Assembly: GCF_008974225.1 (NCBI RefSeq)
Contig: NZ_BKZR01000013.1
Coordinates: 1-64,000 of the forward strand
DNA from: Weizmannia acidilactici
GTDB lineage: Bacteria > Bacillota > Bacilli > Bacillales > Bacillaceae_C
Direction: 5' to 3'
DNA length: 64,000 nt
In this document: piece by piece, positions 1 through 7,483 of the stretch
How positions within the stretch are numbered: the stretch's first letter is position 1
Layout of the letters: the number at the start of each line of letters is the position of its first letter
The notes under the pieces: generated by a model
The model's database searches: none
Seen by the model: the letters and a program-made list of their open reading frames with translations, nothing else
What the model was told of the DNA's origin: nothing
Program-made: the position numbers and the translations under genes

Positions 1-50
1 AAAAAAAGGCTGAATGACCGGGGAAACCCCCTGTCATTCAGCCTTTTTTT
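1..50 (-). terminator. Intrinsic terminator after tRNA-Arg (bidirectional)
   Basis: A 17-18 bp perfect stem (AAAAAAAGGCTGAATGAC pairing with its complement) with a short GC-rich loop. It has T runs on both strands, so it can end transcription from either side. It lies just past the 3' end of the tRNA gene. Confidence 0.85.
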
Positions 51-58
51 ATTCGAAG

Positions 59-132
59 CGTCCCAGAAGGGATTCGAACCCCCGACCGACGGCTTAGAAG
101 GCCGCTGCTCTATCCAGCTGAGCTACTGGGAC
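59..132 (-). tRNA. tRNA-Arg (anticodon UCU)
   Basis: The minus strand folds as a full cloverleaf. The acceptor stem is GTCCCAG/CTGGGAC, the D arm is closed by GCTC/GAGC, the anticodon stem is GCGGC/GCCGT around loop CTTCTAA, and the T arm contains GGTTCGAATCC. The anticodon TCT reads AGA arginine codons. The 3' CCA is not encoded (CTT follows the discriminator G), so it must be added after transcription. Confidence 0.97.
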
Positions 133-164
133 ATTTTTCAAATGGCTCGTTGCGAACATACATT

Positions 165-193
165 ATTATACTCAGCAAACAATCAGTTGTCAA
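165..193 (-). promoter_or_regulatory. Sigma-A promoter of tRNA-Arg
   Basis: Perfect consensus hexamers: TTGACA, a 17-nt spacer, then TATAAT, ending about 32 nt before the mature tRNA. A consensus promoter of this kind is typical of stable RNA genes in Bacillus. Confidence 0.9.
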
Positions 194-290
194 TCCTATT
201 TTTGCCAAACGATTTGATTATTTTGGGGAAACATGCGATGTTTTTGCGGAATGGAATTGGATTTCGTAGTGGGCACAATAACCTTAAGCC

Positions 291-344
291 AATCATGCTC
301 TGATTGCATGCCGCAGAACCAGCAGCTGCAATCAGAGCATGATT
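291..344 (-). repeat. Perfect 18-bp inverted repeat after ysnB
   Basis: Two 18-nt arms, AATCATGCTCTGATTGCA and its exact complement, flank an 18-nt loop starting 4 nt past the ysnB stop codon. No T run follows on the minus strand, so it is not a standard intrinsic terminator. It may stabilise the mRNA 3' end or be a weak terminator. Confidence 0.7.
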
Positions 345-348
345 GACA

Positions 349-858
349 TTACAGCACGAATTCCTGGCGCAGATCTTCCAGTTCCCGGTGCTTGTCCGTA
401 TAAAACGAAACACGGATCGTATTGCCTTCTTTCTCAACGATGGCATATGTTTTCTCCACCCTGCCCCGCGGCATTAGAAGGCTGCCGGGATTGAGGAACA
501 AGCGGTTGTCGATCATCTCCGCGCCAAGCACGTGGGAATGCCCGAAGAAGACAAAATCGGCGTCGACTTCTTTCGCTTTATAATTCAAATTCATCAGCGT
601 CATTTTTACATTATAATGATGGCCGTGTGTGACAAAAATCGTATTGCCGTCAATTTTTTTTGTAATATCGAGCGGGAACCTCCGCTCGAAATCGCAATTT
701 CCGCGCACGATCAAAAAATCTTTAATTTCTATCTGTCCGGCCCGCAGTTCGGAATCGCCGCAATGGATCAATGCATCGACAGAATCACCATATTGCTCTT
801 GAAGCTCGGATAGTTCTTCTGTCAAACCGTGGCTGTCACTGACAATGAGCAACTTCAT
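349..858 (-). CDS. ysnB: YsnB/YfcE-family metallophosphoesterase
   Basis: A 169-residue calcineurin-like phosphodiesterase of the YfcE/MJ0936 type. These are small cytosolic enzymes that use two metal ions to cleave phosphodiesters; the natural substrate is not settled. The metal ligands are all visible: D8 and H10 (SDSHG), D35 (HCGDSE), N54 (VRGNCD), H78/H80 (THGHH) and H107/H109 (FGHSH). The ATG overlaps the rdgB stop codon as ATGA, so translation is probably coupled. It is the last gene of a gerM-rph-rdgB-ysnB run, the order seen in B. subtilis. Family is clear; physiological role is not. Confidence 0.92.
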   Translation of the reverse strand: MKLLIVSDSHGLTEELSELQEQYGDSVDALIHCGDSELRAGQIEIKDFLIVRGNCDFERRFPLDITKKIDGNTIFVTHGHHYNVKMTLMNLNYKAKEVDADFVFFGHSHVLGAEMIDNRLFLNPGSLLMPRGRVEKTYAIVEKEGNTIRVSFYTDKHRELEDLRQEFVL

Positions 859-1463
859 TTTTTGCCTTCCTCCCCTAAAATCAAATGCAATGAATCCGCC
901 AGATTCGCTAATGCGTTTGCCCGATGGCTGATCTTATTTTTTTCTTTAGCGGGGAGCTGGGCCAGCGTTTTGCCGGACGAAAGCATAAAAATCGGGTCGT
1001 AGCCAAAACCGTACTCCCCCATCCTTTCGCGCGTAATCCTCCCTTTTAACGTTCCCGAAACGGTAAAGGTTTCCTTTCCGGGCTGCGCCACGGCAAGCGC
1101 GCAATAAAACGAAGCGGTGCGCTTTTCATCAGGCACATCTTCCATCTCGGAAAGCACTTTGTCAATATTGGCTTCATCGTTTTTTTCTTCCCCGGCATAC
1201 CGTGCCGAATAAACGCCTGGCCTGCCGCCGAGCGCATCAACCATGAGCCCGGAATCGTCGGCGATCGCCATCATGCCGTAAGCTTTTGAAGCCGCCTCTG
1301 CTTTCAAAATCGCATTCTCTTCAAACGTACTCCCGGTTTCTTCGACATTCGCCGCACCTTCAAAATCCAAAAGCGTTTTAACTTCAAGCCCGAACCGGGA
1401 AAACAATGCTGCAAATTCTTTTGCTTTGCCTTTATTTTTTGTAGCGATTAATACAGCCGCCAA
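855..1463 (-). CDS. rdgB: XTP/dITP (non-canonical purine NTP) pyrophosphatase
   Basis: A 202-residue HAM1/RdgB enzyme that hydrolyses dITP, XTP and ITP to the monophosphates, keeping deaminated purines out of DNA and RNA. I place the start at a TTG preceded by GGAGGGGG at good spacing. The longer reading upstream would run back into rph. Family motifs are present from that start: TKNKGK near residue 8, DDSGL at 69-73, RPGVYSARYAG at 81-91, then FGYDPIF and a C-terminal SHR. The Shine-Dalgarno site overlaps the rph stop, which fits tight coupling. Confidence 0.95.
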   Translation of the reverse strand: MAAVLIATKNKGKAKEFAALFSRFGLEVKTLLDFEGAANVEETGSTFEENAILKAEAASKAYGMMAIADDSGLMVDALGGRPGVYSARYAGEEKNDEANIDKVLSEMEDVPDEKRTASFYCALAVAQPGKETFTVSGTLKGRITRERMGEYGFGYDPIFMLSSGKTLAQLPAKEKNKISHRANALANLADSLHLILGEEGKK

Positions 1464-1476
1464 TTTTTCCCCCTCC

Positions 1477-2217
1477 TTACTGTCCGATGAGCGGCAGCAA
1501 ATCACCCAATATTTCTTTTTGTTTTTCAAAAAGTTCCTCCAAACCGGTTTGCGCAGCCGCGAGCAGTCCGTTCAGCTGGGCAGGGGTAAACGTCGCCCCC
1601 TCGCCCGTCCCCTGAAGTTCGACAAACTCCCCCGCGCTTGTCATCACAACATTCATGTCAACCAACGCCTTGCTATCTTCCTCGTAATTGAGATCAAGGA
1701 CGATCCCTTCTTCCGGGATAATGCCAACACTCGTTGCGGCCAGTAAATGCTGGATCGGGAATGTTGCGAATGGTTTTGATTTATGTATGTTTGCGATGGC
1801 TTCTGCCACAGCCACGAAAGCACCCGTCACCGAAGCGGTTCTTGTGCCGCCGTCTGCCTGGATGACATCGCAATCCACCCAGATCGTTTTTTCCCCAAGC
1901 TGATCCAAATCAACTGCCGCGCGCAAAGCCCTGCCAATTAACCGCTGGATTTCCATTGTCCTTCCCGACACTTTTCCTTTGGAAGACTCGCGGATATTCC
2001 GCTGCTGGGTTGCCCTCGGCAGCATGGAATATTCCGCTGCAATCCAGCCTTTTCCGCTCCCCCTTAAAAATGGCGGAACCCTGTCTTCCACACTGGCCGT
2101 ACAAATCACCTTTGTATTGCCGACAGATATGAGGACAGAGCCTTCCGGATGCATTAAATAACCACTTTCAATATGTACAGGCCTTAATTCGGATGCCTCC
2201 CGCCCGTCTGTTCGCAC
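1477..2217 (-). CDS. rph: Ribonuclease PH
   Basis: RNase PH trims tRNA 3' ends by phosphorolysis, releasing nucleoside diphosphates. The protein is about 246 residues and carries the family blocks VEDRVPPFLRG, AEYSMLPRAT, SGRTMEIQRLIGRALR, DCDVIQADGGTRTAS and ELQGTGE. I prefer a GTG start that begins VRTDGRE, which lines up with the usual N-terminus and has GAAGGAGG 10 nt upstream. An ATG 30 nt further upstream would add ten atypical residues. It sits between gerM and rdgB in one apparent operon. Confidence 0.95.
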   Translation of the reverse strand: MRTDGREASELRPVHIESGYLMHPEGSVLISVGNTKVICTASVEDRVPPFLRGSGKGWIAAEYSMLPRATQQRNIRESSKGKVSGRTMEIQRLIGRALRAAVDLDQLGEKTIWVDCDVIQADGGTRTASVTGAFVAVAEAIANIHKSKPFATFPIQHLLAATSVGIIPEEGIVLDLNYEEDSKALVDMNVVMTSAGEFVELQGTGEGATFTPAQLNGLLAAAQTGLEELFEKQKEILGDLLPLIGQ

Positions 2218-2318
2218 TTCTCCGCTGCCTCCTTCAACAATATCCATACAACAAATAAGAGGTAGCCCGACTACCCCTTTTTAGTGTCCATATTTTATAG
2301 TATAACAAAAATATGCCC

Positions 2319-3359
2319 TTAAAAACTACCCGTGTTTACTTTTTCCGGCCTTGTGACCGGTTCAGAAAGCGGTTTTCCGTCTTCAGTGACAAGCTTCTTG
2401 CTGCCATCCACTTCCACCGCGACACTTTTGATGCCTTTCTGCTCCGTCAGCGTGAGGACTAGCGGTTTTAACACCTCATTGGAAATCATTTTTTGATCTA
2501 AACTGCCCAAAATTTCTTTGTTGAAATTGAGGGTAACTTTTCCAGCCTGAATTTCCGGCTTATTCAGCAATTTAACATCATCCATGAATCCGGAAACAAG
2601 ACGGGAACTCGGGGACGGGCCATTGACAAGCTCTTCGACTGCCGCTTCCACATCATCTGACATTTTATCCGGAACGCGCTTTGTTACCGGCACGTAGTAT
2701 TCTTTATCCCCCGTTTGCGCCAAATAATAGACGGTCACCGAATGGGTATTCGTAATATCAGCGACTTGATCGATATCCGTATTGATGCCGACAGCCCTCG
2801 TCAATCCGTCCTCATTAATCGGCGTTCCGGCTACCGGCATCGCCTTCAGCGCCTTTCCGTTCATCTTGAGGTTCACTTTTTGAATGGAATCGAACTGAGT
2901 GAGTGTCCACGTAATCGATTCCATGATTTTTTTCTCATCTGCAGCTTTGTATCCTTTAAAATCATCCGAAAAATCAACAGCCGCCACCTTGTCTTTTACA
3001 TCAAGGGTGAATTGCGTATTGGCAGGAAGCACCGCGCGGAATCCGTTCGGAAGCAAATTGGACACAGGTCCGTCCTGCACCAAATATTCTAACGCCTGCT
3101 TTGCGACACTTTTGCTTTCAGGCAGCGCAATGGTTTGCGGCACGACATACCCATACTTATCTATTAAATACAATTCTGTCAGCACTTGCCCTTTTTTCGC
3201 TTTTGCCGCTGTTTTTGTCCCATCTTTCAAGGAAACGCTTTGGTGCGGATCTATTTTTTCCGGCTGTTTGTCCGGCAGCAGGCTGCATCCCGACATGTAA
3301 ATGCCGGAAGCCGCCAGCACCGCAGCGATGGTCCCGGCCGCTTTCGATCTTTTCAACAT
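2319..3359 (-). CDS. gerM: GerM, spore germination/sporulation lipoprotein
   Basis: A 346-residue predicted lipoprotein. The N-terminus has lysine and arginine, then a hydrophobic stretch, then the lipobox MSGC with C25 as the lipidated cysteine. The rest contains two GerMN repeats, one either side of mid-protein, each with a pattern around FNKEI or DFSDDF and LTQ. In B. subtilis GerM is made in the mother cell and is needed for efficient engulfment, cortex formation and germination. The ATG was chosen because AGGAGGGGG lies just upstream and the signal peptide starts there. Confidence 0.93.
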   Translation of the reverse strand: MLKRSKAAGTIAAVLAASGIYMSGCSLLPDKQPEKIDPHQSVSLKDGTKTAAKAKKGQVLTELYLIDKYGYVVPQTIALPESKSVAKQALEYLVQDGPVSNLLPNGFRAVLPANTQFTLDVKDKVAAVDFSDDFKGYKAADEKKIMESITWTLTQFDSIQKVNLKMNGKALKAMPVAGTPINEDGLTRAVGINTDIDQVADITNTHSVTVYYLAQTGDKEYYVPVTKRVPDKMSDDVEAAVEELVNGPSPSSRLVSGFMDDVKLLNKPEIQAGKVTLNFNKEILGSLDQKMISNEVLKPLVLTLTEQKGIKSVAVEVDGSKKLVTEDGKPLSEPVTRPEKVNTGSF

Positions 3360-3598
3360 CCCTTCCCCCTCCTGAAGACTGTTTGTACTACTATGTATAC
3401 GGGCACCGCCAAAATTTAGACCGGCCAGGCAAAAATTTCGGACTTTAACAAGCAAGTCGTTTTGAAATTCAGCATTTCATGGAACTCCATTATTTCATGG
3501 GCCGCAAGACTTCTGTATTCCATACGAACACCTCTGTTTTACAAGAGGTGGTTTGCCACATGCAGCCCTGTTCTATGTTGTTTCCTGGAACCGAAAGG

Positions 3599-3643
3599 AA
3601 AAAACCATCCAATCAGGAGAAAGTTTCTCCCAATTGAATGGTT
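3599..3643 (-). terminator. Terminator overlapping the racE stop codon
   Basis: The stem ACCATtCAAT...ATTGgATGGT, extended by GGGAGAAA/TTTCTCC, is followed by six Ts on the minus strand. The 5' arm lies inside the last codons of racE and the stop codon is within the hairpin. Confidence 0.85.
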
Positions 3644-4422
3644 TCAACATCGGTAATATCCTGCTCCAGCCAGTCGGAAGCAAGTGCGGCAAATATTTTT
3701 CTTGACCCTGTTGTAAAGAAGCGGTGTTTCGCCCTTGTATCTTCCATATTGAAAATATCGTGAAAGTAAAGGATCGTGCTCACTTCGCGGGCCGTTTCTT
3801 CACCTGAACTGATGACCGATACGTTCTCGCCCATCACATTTTTGATGATCGAGCCGAGGAGCGGATAATGGGTACATCCGAGGATCAAAGTATCAATCCC
3901 GCAGTTTTGGATCGGATAGAGCGTTTCTGCGACAATTTTTTTCGCAATCGGGCTGTTGTACTGGCCGCTCTCCACAAGCGGTACAAATTTCGGGCAGGCA
4001 AGCGCCGTAATCCTGACTTTTTTATTGATGCTTTTTAACGCCCGTTCATATGCTTGGCTTTTAATTGTCCCGATGGTGCCCAATACGCCGATCCGGAAGT
4101 TTTTTGTATGTTTTAAAGCAGCACGTGCGCCTGGGTAAATAACACCAAGAACAGGAATTTTGAGCTGCTCCCTTACTTCGTCCAAAATGACTGCCGTCGC
4201 CGTGTTGCAGGCAATAACAAGCATTTTGATATGTTTATCAAGCAAAAAATGGATCATTTGCCATGTAAATTTTTTCACTTCTTCAACAGGTCTTGGTCCG
4301 TATGGGCAACGCGCCGTGTCGCCCACATAATAAATCGATTCATTCGGGAGCTGCCGCATCACTTCCTTAACAACAGTCAGACCGCCTACTCCCGAATCAA
4401 TAATGCCAATTGGTGCATTCAA
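3613..4422 (-). CDS. racE: Glutamate racemase
   Basis: Interconverts L- and D-glutamate without a cofactor, supplying D-Glu for peptidoglycan. The 269-residue protein has both catalytic cysteine motifs: C72 in ACNTATA and C183 in GCTHYP. D9-S10 in IIDSGVGGLTV and YVGDTARCPYG are also typical. RacE/MurI family members are about 265-270 residues, so it is full length. It starts 10 nt after ysmB and is probably co-transcribed with it. A terminator closes the unit inside its own 3' end. Confidence 0.96.
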   Translation of the reverse strand: MNAPIGIIDSGVGGLTVVKEVMRQLPNESIYYVGDTARCPYGPRPVEEVKKFTWQMIHFLLDKHIKMLVIACNTATAVILDEVREQLKIPVLGVIYPGARAALKHTKNFRIGVLGTIGTIKSQAYERALKSINKKVRITALACPKFVPLVESGQYNSPIAKKIVAETLYPIQNCGIDTLILGCTHYPLLGSIIKNVMGENVSVISSGEETAREVSTILYFHDIFNMEDTRAKHRFFTTGSRKIFAALASDWLEQDITDVETIQLGETFS

Positions 4423-4432
4423 ACTTCTCGCC

Positions 4433-4891
4433 TCATTCTGTCTTCATTTCCTGATGCAGTTTCACTAAGTTGCTTTTTAATTTTACGAGTTCTTCCGGTG
4501 AAAAATGGCAGAGTACAGAGTTCAAATACGTCTGCCTTTTTTTGATCACCTCGTCGATCAGCACGCGACCTTTTTCCAACAAGTGGATGCGCACAACACG
4601 CCTGTCATGCGGATCTTTTACGCGCTTAACAAGCTCATTTTTTTCCATCCGGTCAATCAGGTCAGTCGTTGTGCTGAATGCCAGATACATTTTTGTCGAC
4701 AGCTCCCCGATTGTCATGTCACCTTCTTCAAAAAGCCACTGCAGTGCCAAAAATTGGGGAGGCGTTATTTTATAATCGCTTAATAATTCCCGGCCTTTTT
4801 GCTTGACAATACCGGAAATATAGCGTAAGTCTTTTTCAATCTGCGCCACGATTTCCGGATCATGTATGTACGGTTGTTGTTCCATGTCCAA
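4433..4891 (-). CDS. ysmB: MarR-family transcriptional regulator (YsmB type)
   Basis: A 152-residue winged-helix protein. The MarR core is visible: helix TPPQFLALQWL, recognition region IGELSTKMYLAFSTTTDLIDRMEKNELV, and the wing RVKDPHDRRVVRIHLLEKG with the conserved DxRR. It precedes racE as in B. subtilis, where ysmB and racE are adjacent. Ligand and target genes are unknown. The 5' flank contains no clear operator that I can identify. Confidence 0.88.
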   Translation of the reverse strand: MDMEQQPYIHDPEIVAQIEKDLRYISGIVKQKGRELLSDYKITPPQFLALQWLFEEGDMTIGELSTKMYLAFSTTTDLIDRMEKNELVKRVKDPHDRRVVRIHLLEKGRVLIDEVIKKRQTYLNSVLCHFSPEELVKLKSNLVKLHQEMKTE

Positions 4892-5049
4892 AGCGGCCCC
4901 TCTCCGATAAAATACGTTTCCTACTATTATTATATAACAGAATTACTATATGCTATTTTGACCTTTTTCGCGGAAAATTTCAAGCTGGTTTTTACTATCT
5001 CCGCCGGAATTTCACATCAAACTTTGATTTCAACCAATTGGCTATACTC

Positions 5050-5185
5050 GTGATCAATGTTAATATTGCTAATTTCTGAGACTCTTGCGGGATAAGCAGG
5101 CAAGAAGGTTCCCTCATGTTGAAGTATCGGGCGGGGAGGCTCGCGTACGCCTTATGTGCGGAGCGGATTTCGCGACCAAAAATAA
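5050..5185 (+). repeat. Dispersed GC-rich repeat, copy A
   Basis: Shares with copy B the blocks GACTC-tGCGG-ATAAGC-G-CAAGAAG, CCC-CATG, a GGCGGGG-GGC-CGCG-ACGC core and AGCGGATTTCGCGA at the end. It is flanked by GTGATCAATGTT, which recurs inverted at the end of copy B. It fills most of the 300-nt gap between ysmB and the SdpI-like gene. No protein-coding reading is convincing. Confidence 0.65.
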
Positions 5186-5191
5186 TAAAAT

Positions 5192-5545
5192 TTAATAGGG
5201 AAAAACCGTTAGATTTGCCACGAATCGTAATCGAGAAATAGAGCACCCAGCCAAAAATATCGCGTAAAATACAAGCGAAATATGGATGAGAAATCCTACC
5301 ATGATCAAAATGCCAATTTTAAAAGATATACTCTTTCTTCCTGCGAGCCACAATAAAAACATGATAACAGGCAAAATCCACAATCCGATCCATTTATTTA
5401 AATATCCGTCCGGCCGGAAATCCGCGTCAAAATGGGAGGGCATGTTTACCGGGGCAAAGAAAAGCCCGATAACGGAAATGGCGGCAGCTAACACGATCAC
5501 ATACAGCAAAAATTTTGGTTCGATGATCTTCAGAAAAAAGCGCAT
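5192..5545 (-). CDS. Small SdpI/DUF1648-like membrane protein
   Basis: A 117-residue protein with three hydrophobic segments, at about 11-32, 52-68 and 76-100. Between the first two is PSHFDADFRPDGYLNKW, close to the DUF1648 pattern (P.HF...G..D.....K). Relatives include the membrane part of SdpI immunity proteins, but most small DUF1648 proteins have no assigned job. The stop lies only a few bases from repeat copy A, so the last residues may not be the ancestral end. I cannot name a function. Confidence 0.65.
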   Translation of the reverse strand: MRFFLKIIEPKFLLYVIVLAAAISVIGLFFAPVNMPSHFDADFRPDGYLNKWIGLWILPVIMFLLWLAGRKSISFKIGILIMVGFLIHISLVFYAIFLAGCSISRLRFVANLTVFPY

Positions 5546-5645
5546 CGTATCACATCCTTTTTTCTATTATACTTCATTTTCATGGCTGTTTTAAAAAAGT
5601 AGAATGATTCTACTTCCCATTATTCAAAGTCCTGTAAAATATGAA

Positions 5646-5677
5646 CAAAATCGACTGCAACAATTGCAGCCGATTTC
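5646..5677 (-). terminator. gerE terminator
   Basis: Stem AAATCGgCTGCA/TGCAGtCGATTT with a 4-5 nt loop and a short T-rich tail (TTTTGTT), starting a few bases past the gerE stop codon. Confidence 0.75.
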
Positions 5678-5680
5678 GTA

Positions 5681-5905
5681 TCAAAGCTTTAATTCTCCCA
5701 TGCGGAGCAATTCCACGACAGCTTGCGAACGCCCCTTGACTCCCAACTTCTGCATGGCGTTGGAAATATGGTTTCGAACTGTTTTTTCGCTGATAAACAA
5801 TTCGCTCGCGATTTCTTTCGTTGTCTTGTCTTGTACTAACAGCTCGAATACTTCTTTTTCTCTTTTTGTCAGCAGCGGTTTATGGGTGAAATCGTTGTCC
5901 TTCAA
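5681..5905 (-). CDS. gerE: GerE, late mother-cell sporulation regulator
   Basis: A 74-residue protein that is essentially one LuxR-type helix-turn-helix: LLTKREKEVFELLVQDKTT, then KEIASELFISEKTVRNHIS, then AMQKLGVKGRSQAVVELL. B. subtilis GerE has the same length and is nearly identical as I recall it. It binds DNA as a dimer and switches late sigma-K genes such as coat genes on or off. The start is a TTG with GGAGG about ten bases upstream. A sigma-K-like promoter precedes it, matching its known regulation. Confidence 0.97.
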   Translation of the reverse strand: MKDNDFTHKPLLTKREKEVFELLVQDKTTKEIASELFISEKTVRNHISNAMQKLGVKGRSQAVVELLRMGELKL

Positions 5906-5970
5906 CTATAGTAACCCTCCTTGCCTTCGCCAGCTTTAAACCGCGGGGATGGGTATTTTGGTTGTCACGA

Positions 5971-5998
5971 TATCTTATGTTTTTTCACACCCGGGAGT
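5971..5998 (-). promoter_or_regulatory. Candidate sigma-K promoter of gerE
   Basis: The minus strand reads AC, 17 nt, then CATAAGATA, which fits the sigma-K pattern AC-N16/17-CATANNNTA exactly. It lies about 65 nt upstream of the gerE start. gerE is sigma-K dependent in B. subtilis. Confidence 0.7.
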
Positions 5999-6056
5999 GA
6001 CTTGGCGGAGCAAGGAAACAGATAAATAGGCAAAAAAAGGGCGAAAGCCGTAAATT

Positions 6057-6533
6057 CTATTTACCGCCTGAGGAAACGACGGAAGCCGGACCGAGCAACC
6101 TCTCCCTTTCTTCCTCCGTCCACGGCAAGCCCTTCCCCGTTTCAACAGAGATTTGCACCAACGTGCCGCGGCCGGTAAAACAAATTTCATCTACTTCATT
6201 TTTTGCCATATAATGAATGTCGACAGAGGAGTTTCCGACTTTTTGCACTTTTACATAAATACGGAGCTTATCATTGAAAAAAACCTGCCGCAAATAATCG
6301 CATTGCAAATCTGCAACGACGGGAATGCTTTTGGCGCCTTTTCGTGCCCATTCCCCCATAAAGCCTAATTGTTGTAAAAACGCAATCCTGGCCTGCTCAA
6401 AATAAATAAAAGGGACCGTATTATTCATATGGCCGAACATATCTGTTTCGGAAAAGCGCACCGTTACAGGCAGACAAAAGCTAAACCCCTTCTGCCATAA
6501 GGACCAGTCTCCGATATAGGATATCTTTTTCAA
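6057..6533 (-). CDS. ysmA: Acyl-CoA thioesterase, 4HBT hotdog family (YsmA type)
   Basis: A 158-residue single-hotdog protein. The 4HBT signature is clear: RFSETDMFGHMNNTVPFIYFEQAR, with candidate catalytic D31 and the GHMNN turn at 34-38. Such enzymes hydrolyse acyl-CoA thioesters in the cytosol; the chain length used here cannot be read from sequence. The start is TTG with GGGGG 7 nt upstream. A FadR-like operator lies about 20 nt before the start, hinting that it belongs to fatty-acid metabolism in this organism. It follows sdhCAB but is separated from it by a strong hairpin. Confidence 0.85.
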   Translation of the reverse strand: MKKISYIGDWSLWQKGFSFCLPVTVRFSETDMFGHMNNTVPFIYFEQARIAFLQQLGFMGEWARKGAKSIPVVADLQCDYLRQVFFNDKLRIYVKVQKVGNSSVDIHYMAKNEVDEICFTGRGTLVQISVETGKGLPWTEEERERLLGPASVVSSGGK

Positions 6534-6551
6534 TTTTCATCCCCCTGAAAT

Positions 6552-6569
6552 TGAATGAGTATTCATTCG
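6552..6569 (-). promoter_or_regulatory. Candidate FadR operator upstream of ysmA
   Basis: TGAATGAGTATTCATTCG matches the Bacillus FadR box TGAATGAMTANTCATTCA at 16 of 18 positions. It sits between the sdhB terminator and the ysmA ribosome binding site. I do not see a clear sigma-A promoter next to it. Confidence 0.65.
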
Positions 6570-6583
6570 TTTCTCTTGGAAAG

Positions 6584-6636
6584 AAGAACACCACATCATG
6601 TTATTTTTTTCCCTTGTTTTTTGATGTGGCGTTCTT
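6584..6636 (-). terminator. sdhCAB terminator (long stem)
   Basis: A 15-bp stem, AAGAACGCCACATCA with TGATGTGGTGTTCTT, contains one G-U pair on the minus strand; the plus-strand RNA would have a mismatch there. That favours minus-strand function. The T run is short, so efficiency is uncertain. Confidence 0.65.
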
Positions 6637-6640
6637 CGCA

Positions 6641-7408
6641 TCAGTCTACCGTATGATCGCTTCCAAAGAACTTTTTAAACATATAAATCGTTGTTTCACG
6701 GTTCAAAGCCGCAATCGAAGTGGTCAGCGGAATGCCTTTCGGGCAAGCCTGTACGCAGTTTTGTGCGTTGCCGCAATTGGCTAGACCTCCGTCTCCCATA
6801 ATTGCTTCGAGCCGTTCATCACGGTTCATATGGCCGGTTGGATGCGCGTTAAATAACCGGACTTGCGACAGCGGGGCTGGCCCGATAAAATTGGAATGGC
6901 TGTTGACATTCGGGCAGGCTTCCAAACATACACCGCATGTCATGCATTTTGCCAATTCGTAAGCCCATTGCCGCTTTTTCTCCGGCATGCGCGGCCCTTC
7001 GCCCAGATCATAAGTTCCATCAATCGGGATCCACGCTTTCACTTTTTTCAGCGAGTCAAACATGCGGCTGCGGTCAACCTGCAAATCGCGAACAACCGGG
7101 AATGTCCGCATTGGCGCGAGGCGGATTGGCTGCTCCAGTTTGTCCACGAGTGCCGAGCATGCCTGGCGTGGCATGCCGTTGATCACCATAGAACAGGCGC
7201 CGCAAACCTCTTCCAAACAGTTCATTTCCCAAACAACAGGCGTTGTTTTCTCCCCTTTTGCATTGACCGGATTCCGGCGGATTTCCATTAAAGCCGAAAT
7301 CACGTTCATATTCGGACGATACGGAATTTTGAACGTTTCTTCGTAAGGTTGCGATTCCGGGTTGTCCTGGCGTTGTATGATCAATGTAACGGTTTTTTGT
7401 TCACCCAT
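6641..7408 (-). CDS. sdhB: Succinate dehydrogenase iron-sulfur subunit
   Basis: The 255-residue electron-transfer subunit of complex II. The N-terminal 2Fe-2S ligands are C64, C69, C72 and C84. The C-terminal part has C155, C158, C161 and C165 plus C212, C218 and C222 for the 4Fe-4S and 3Fe-4S clusters. It passes electrons from SdhA flavin to menaquinone at SdhC. The ATG was chosen for GAGGAG upstream; a longer reading would add ten basic residues. It is the third gene of sdhCAB. Confidence 0.97.
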   Translation of the reverse strand: MGEQKTVTLIIQRQDNPESQPYEETFKIPYRPNMNVISALMEIRRNPVNAKGEKTTPVVWEMNCLEEVCGACSMVINGMPRQACSALVDKLEQPIRLAPMRTFPVVRDLQVDRSRMFDSLKKVKAWIPIDGTYDLGEGPRMPEKKRQWAYELAKCMTCGVCLEACPNVNSHSNFIGPAPLSQVRLFNAHPTGHMNRDERLEAIMGDGGLANCGNAQNCVQACPKGIPLTTSIAALNRETTIYMFKKFFGSDHTVD

Positions 7409-7483
7409 CCTTATTCTCCTCTTTCCTTTTGGTCTCACTCTCTTGCGGGCCCTGTGGATAGGGGCTGCATCCCCCGCCCGAAA

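Noticed and set aside
4995..5246. 83-codon minus-strand frame over repeat copy A
   Set aside because: It spans the repeat and the end of the SdpI-like gene in another frame, with no ribosome site.
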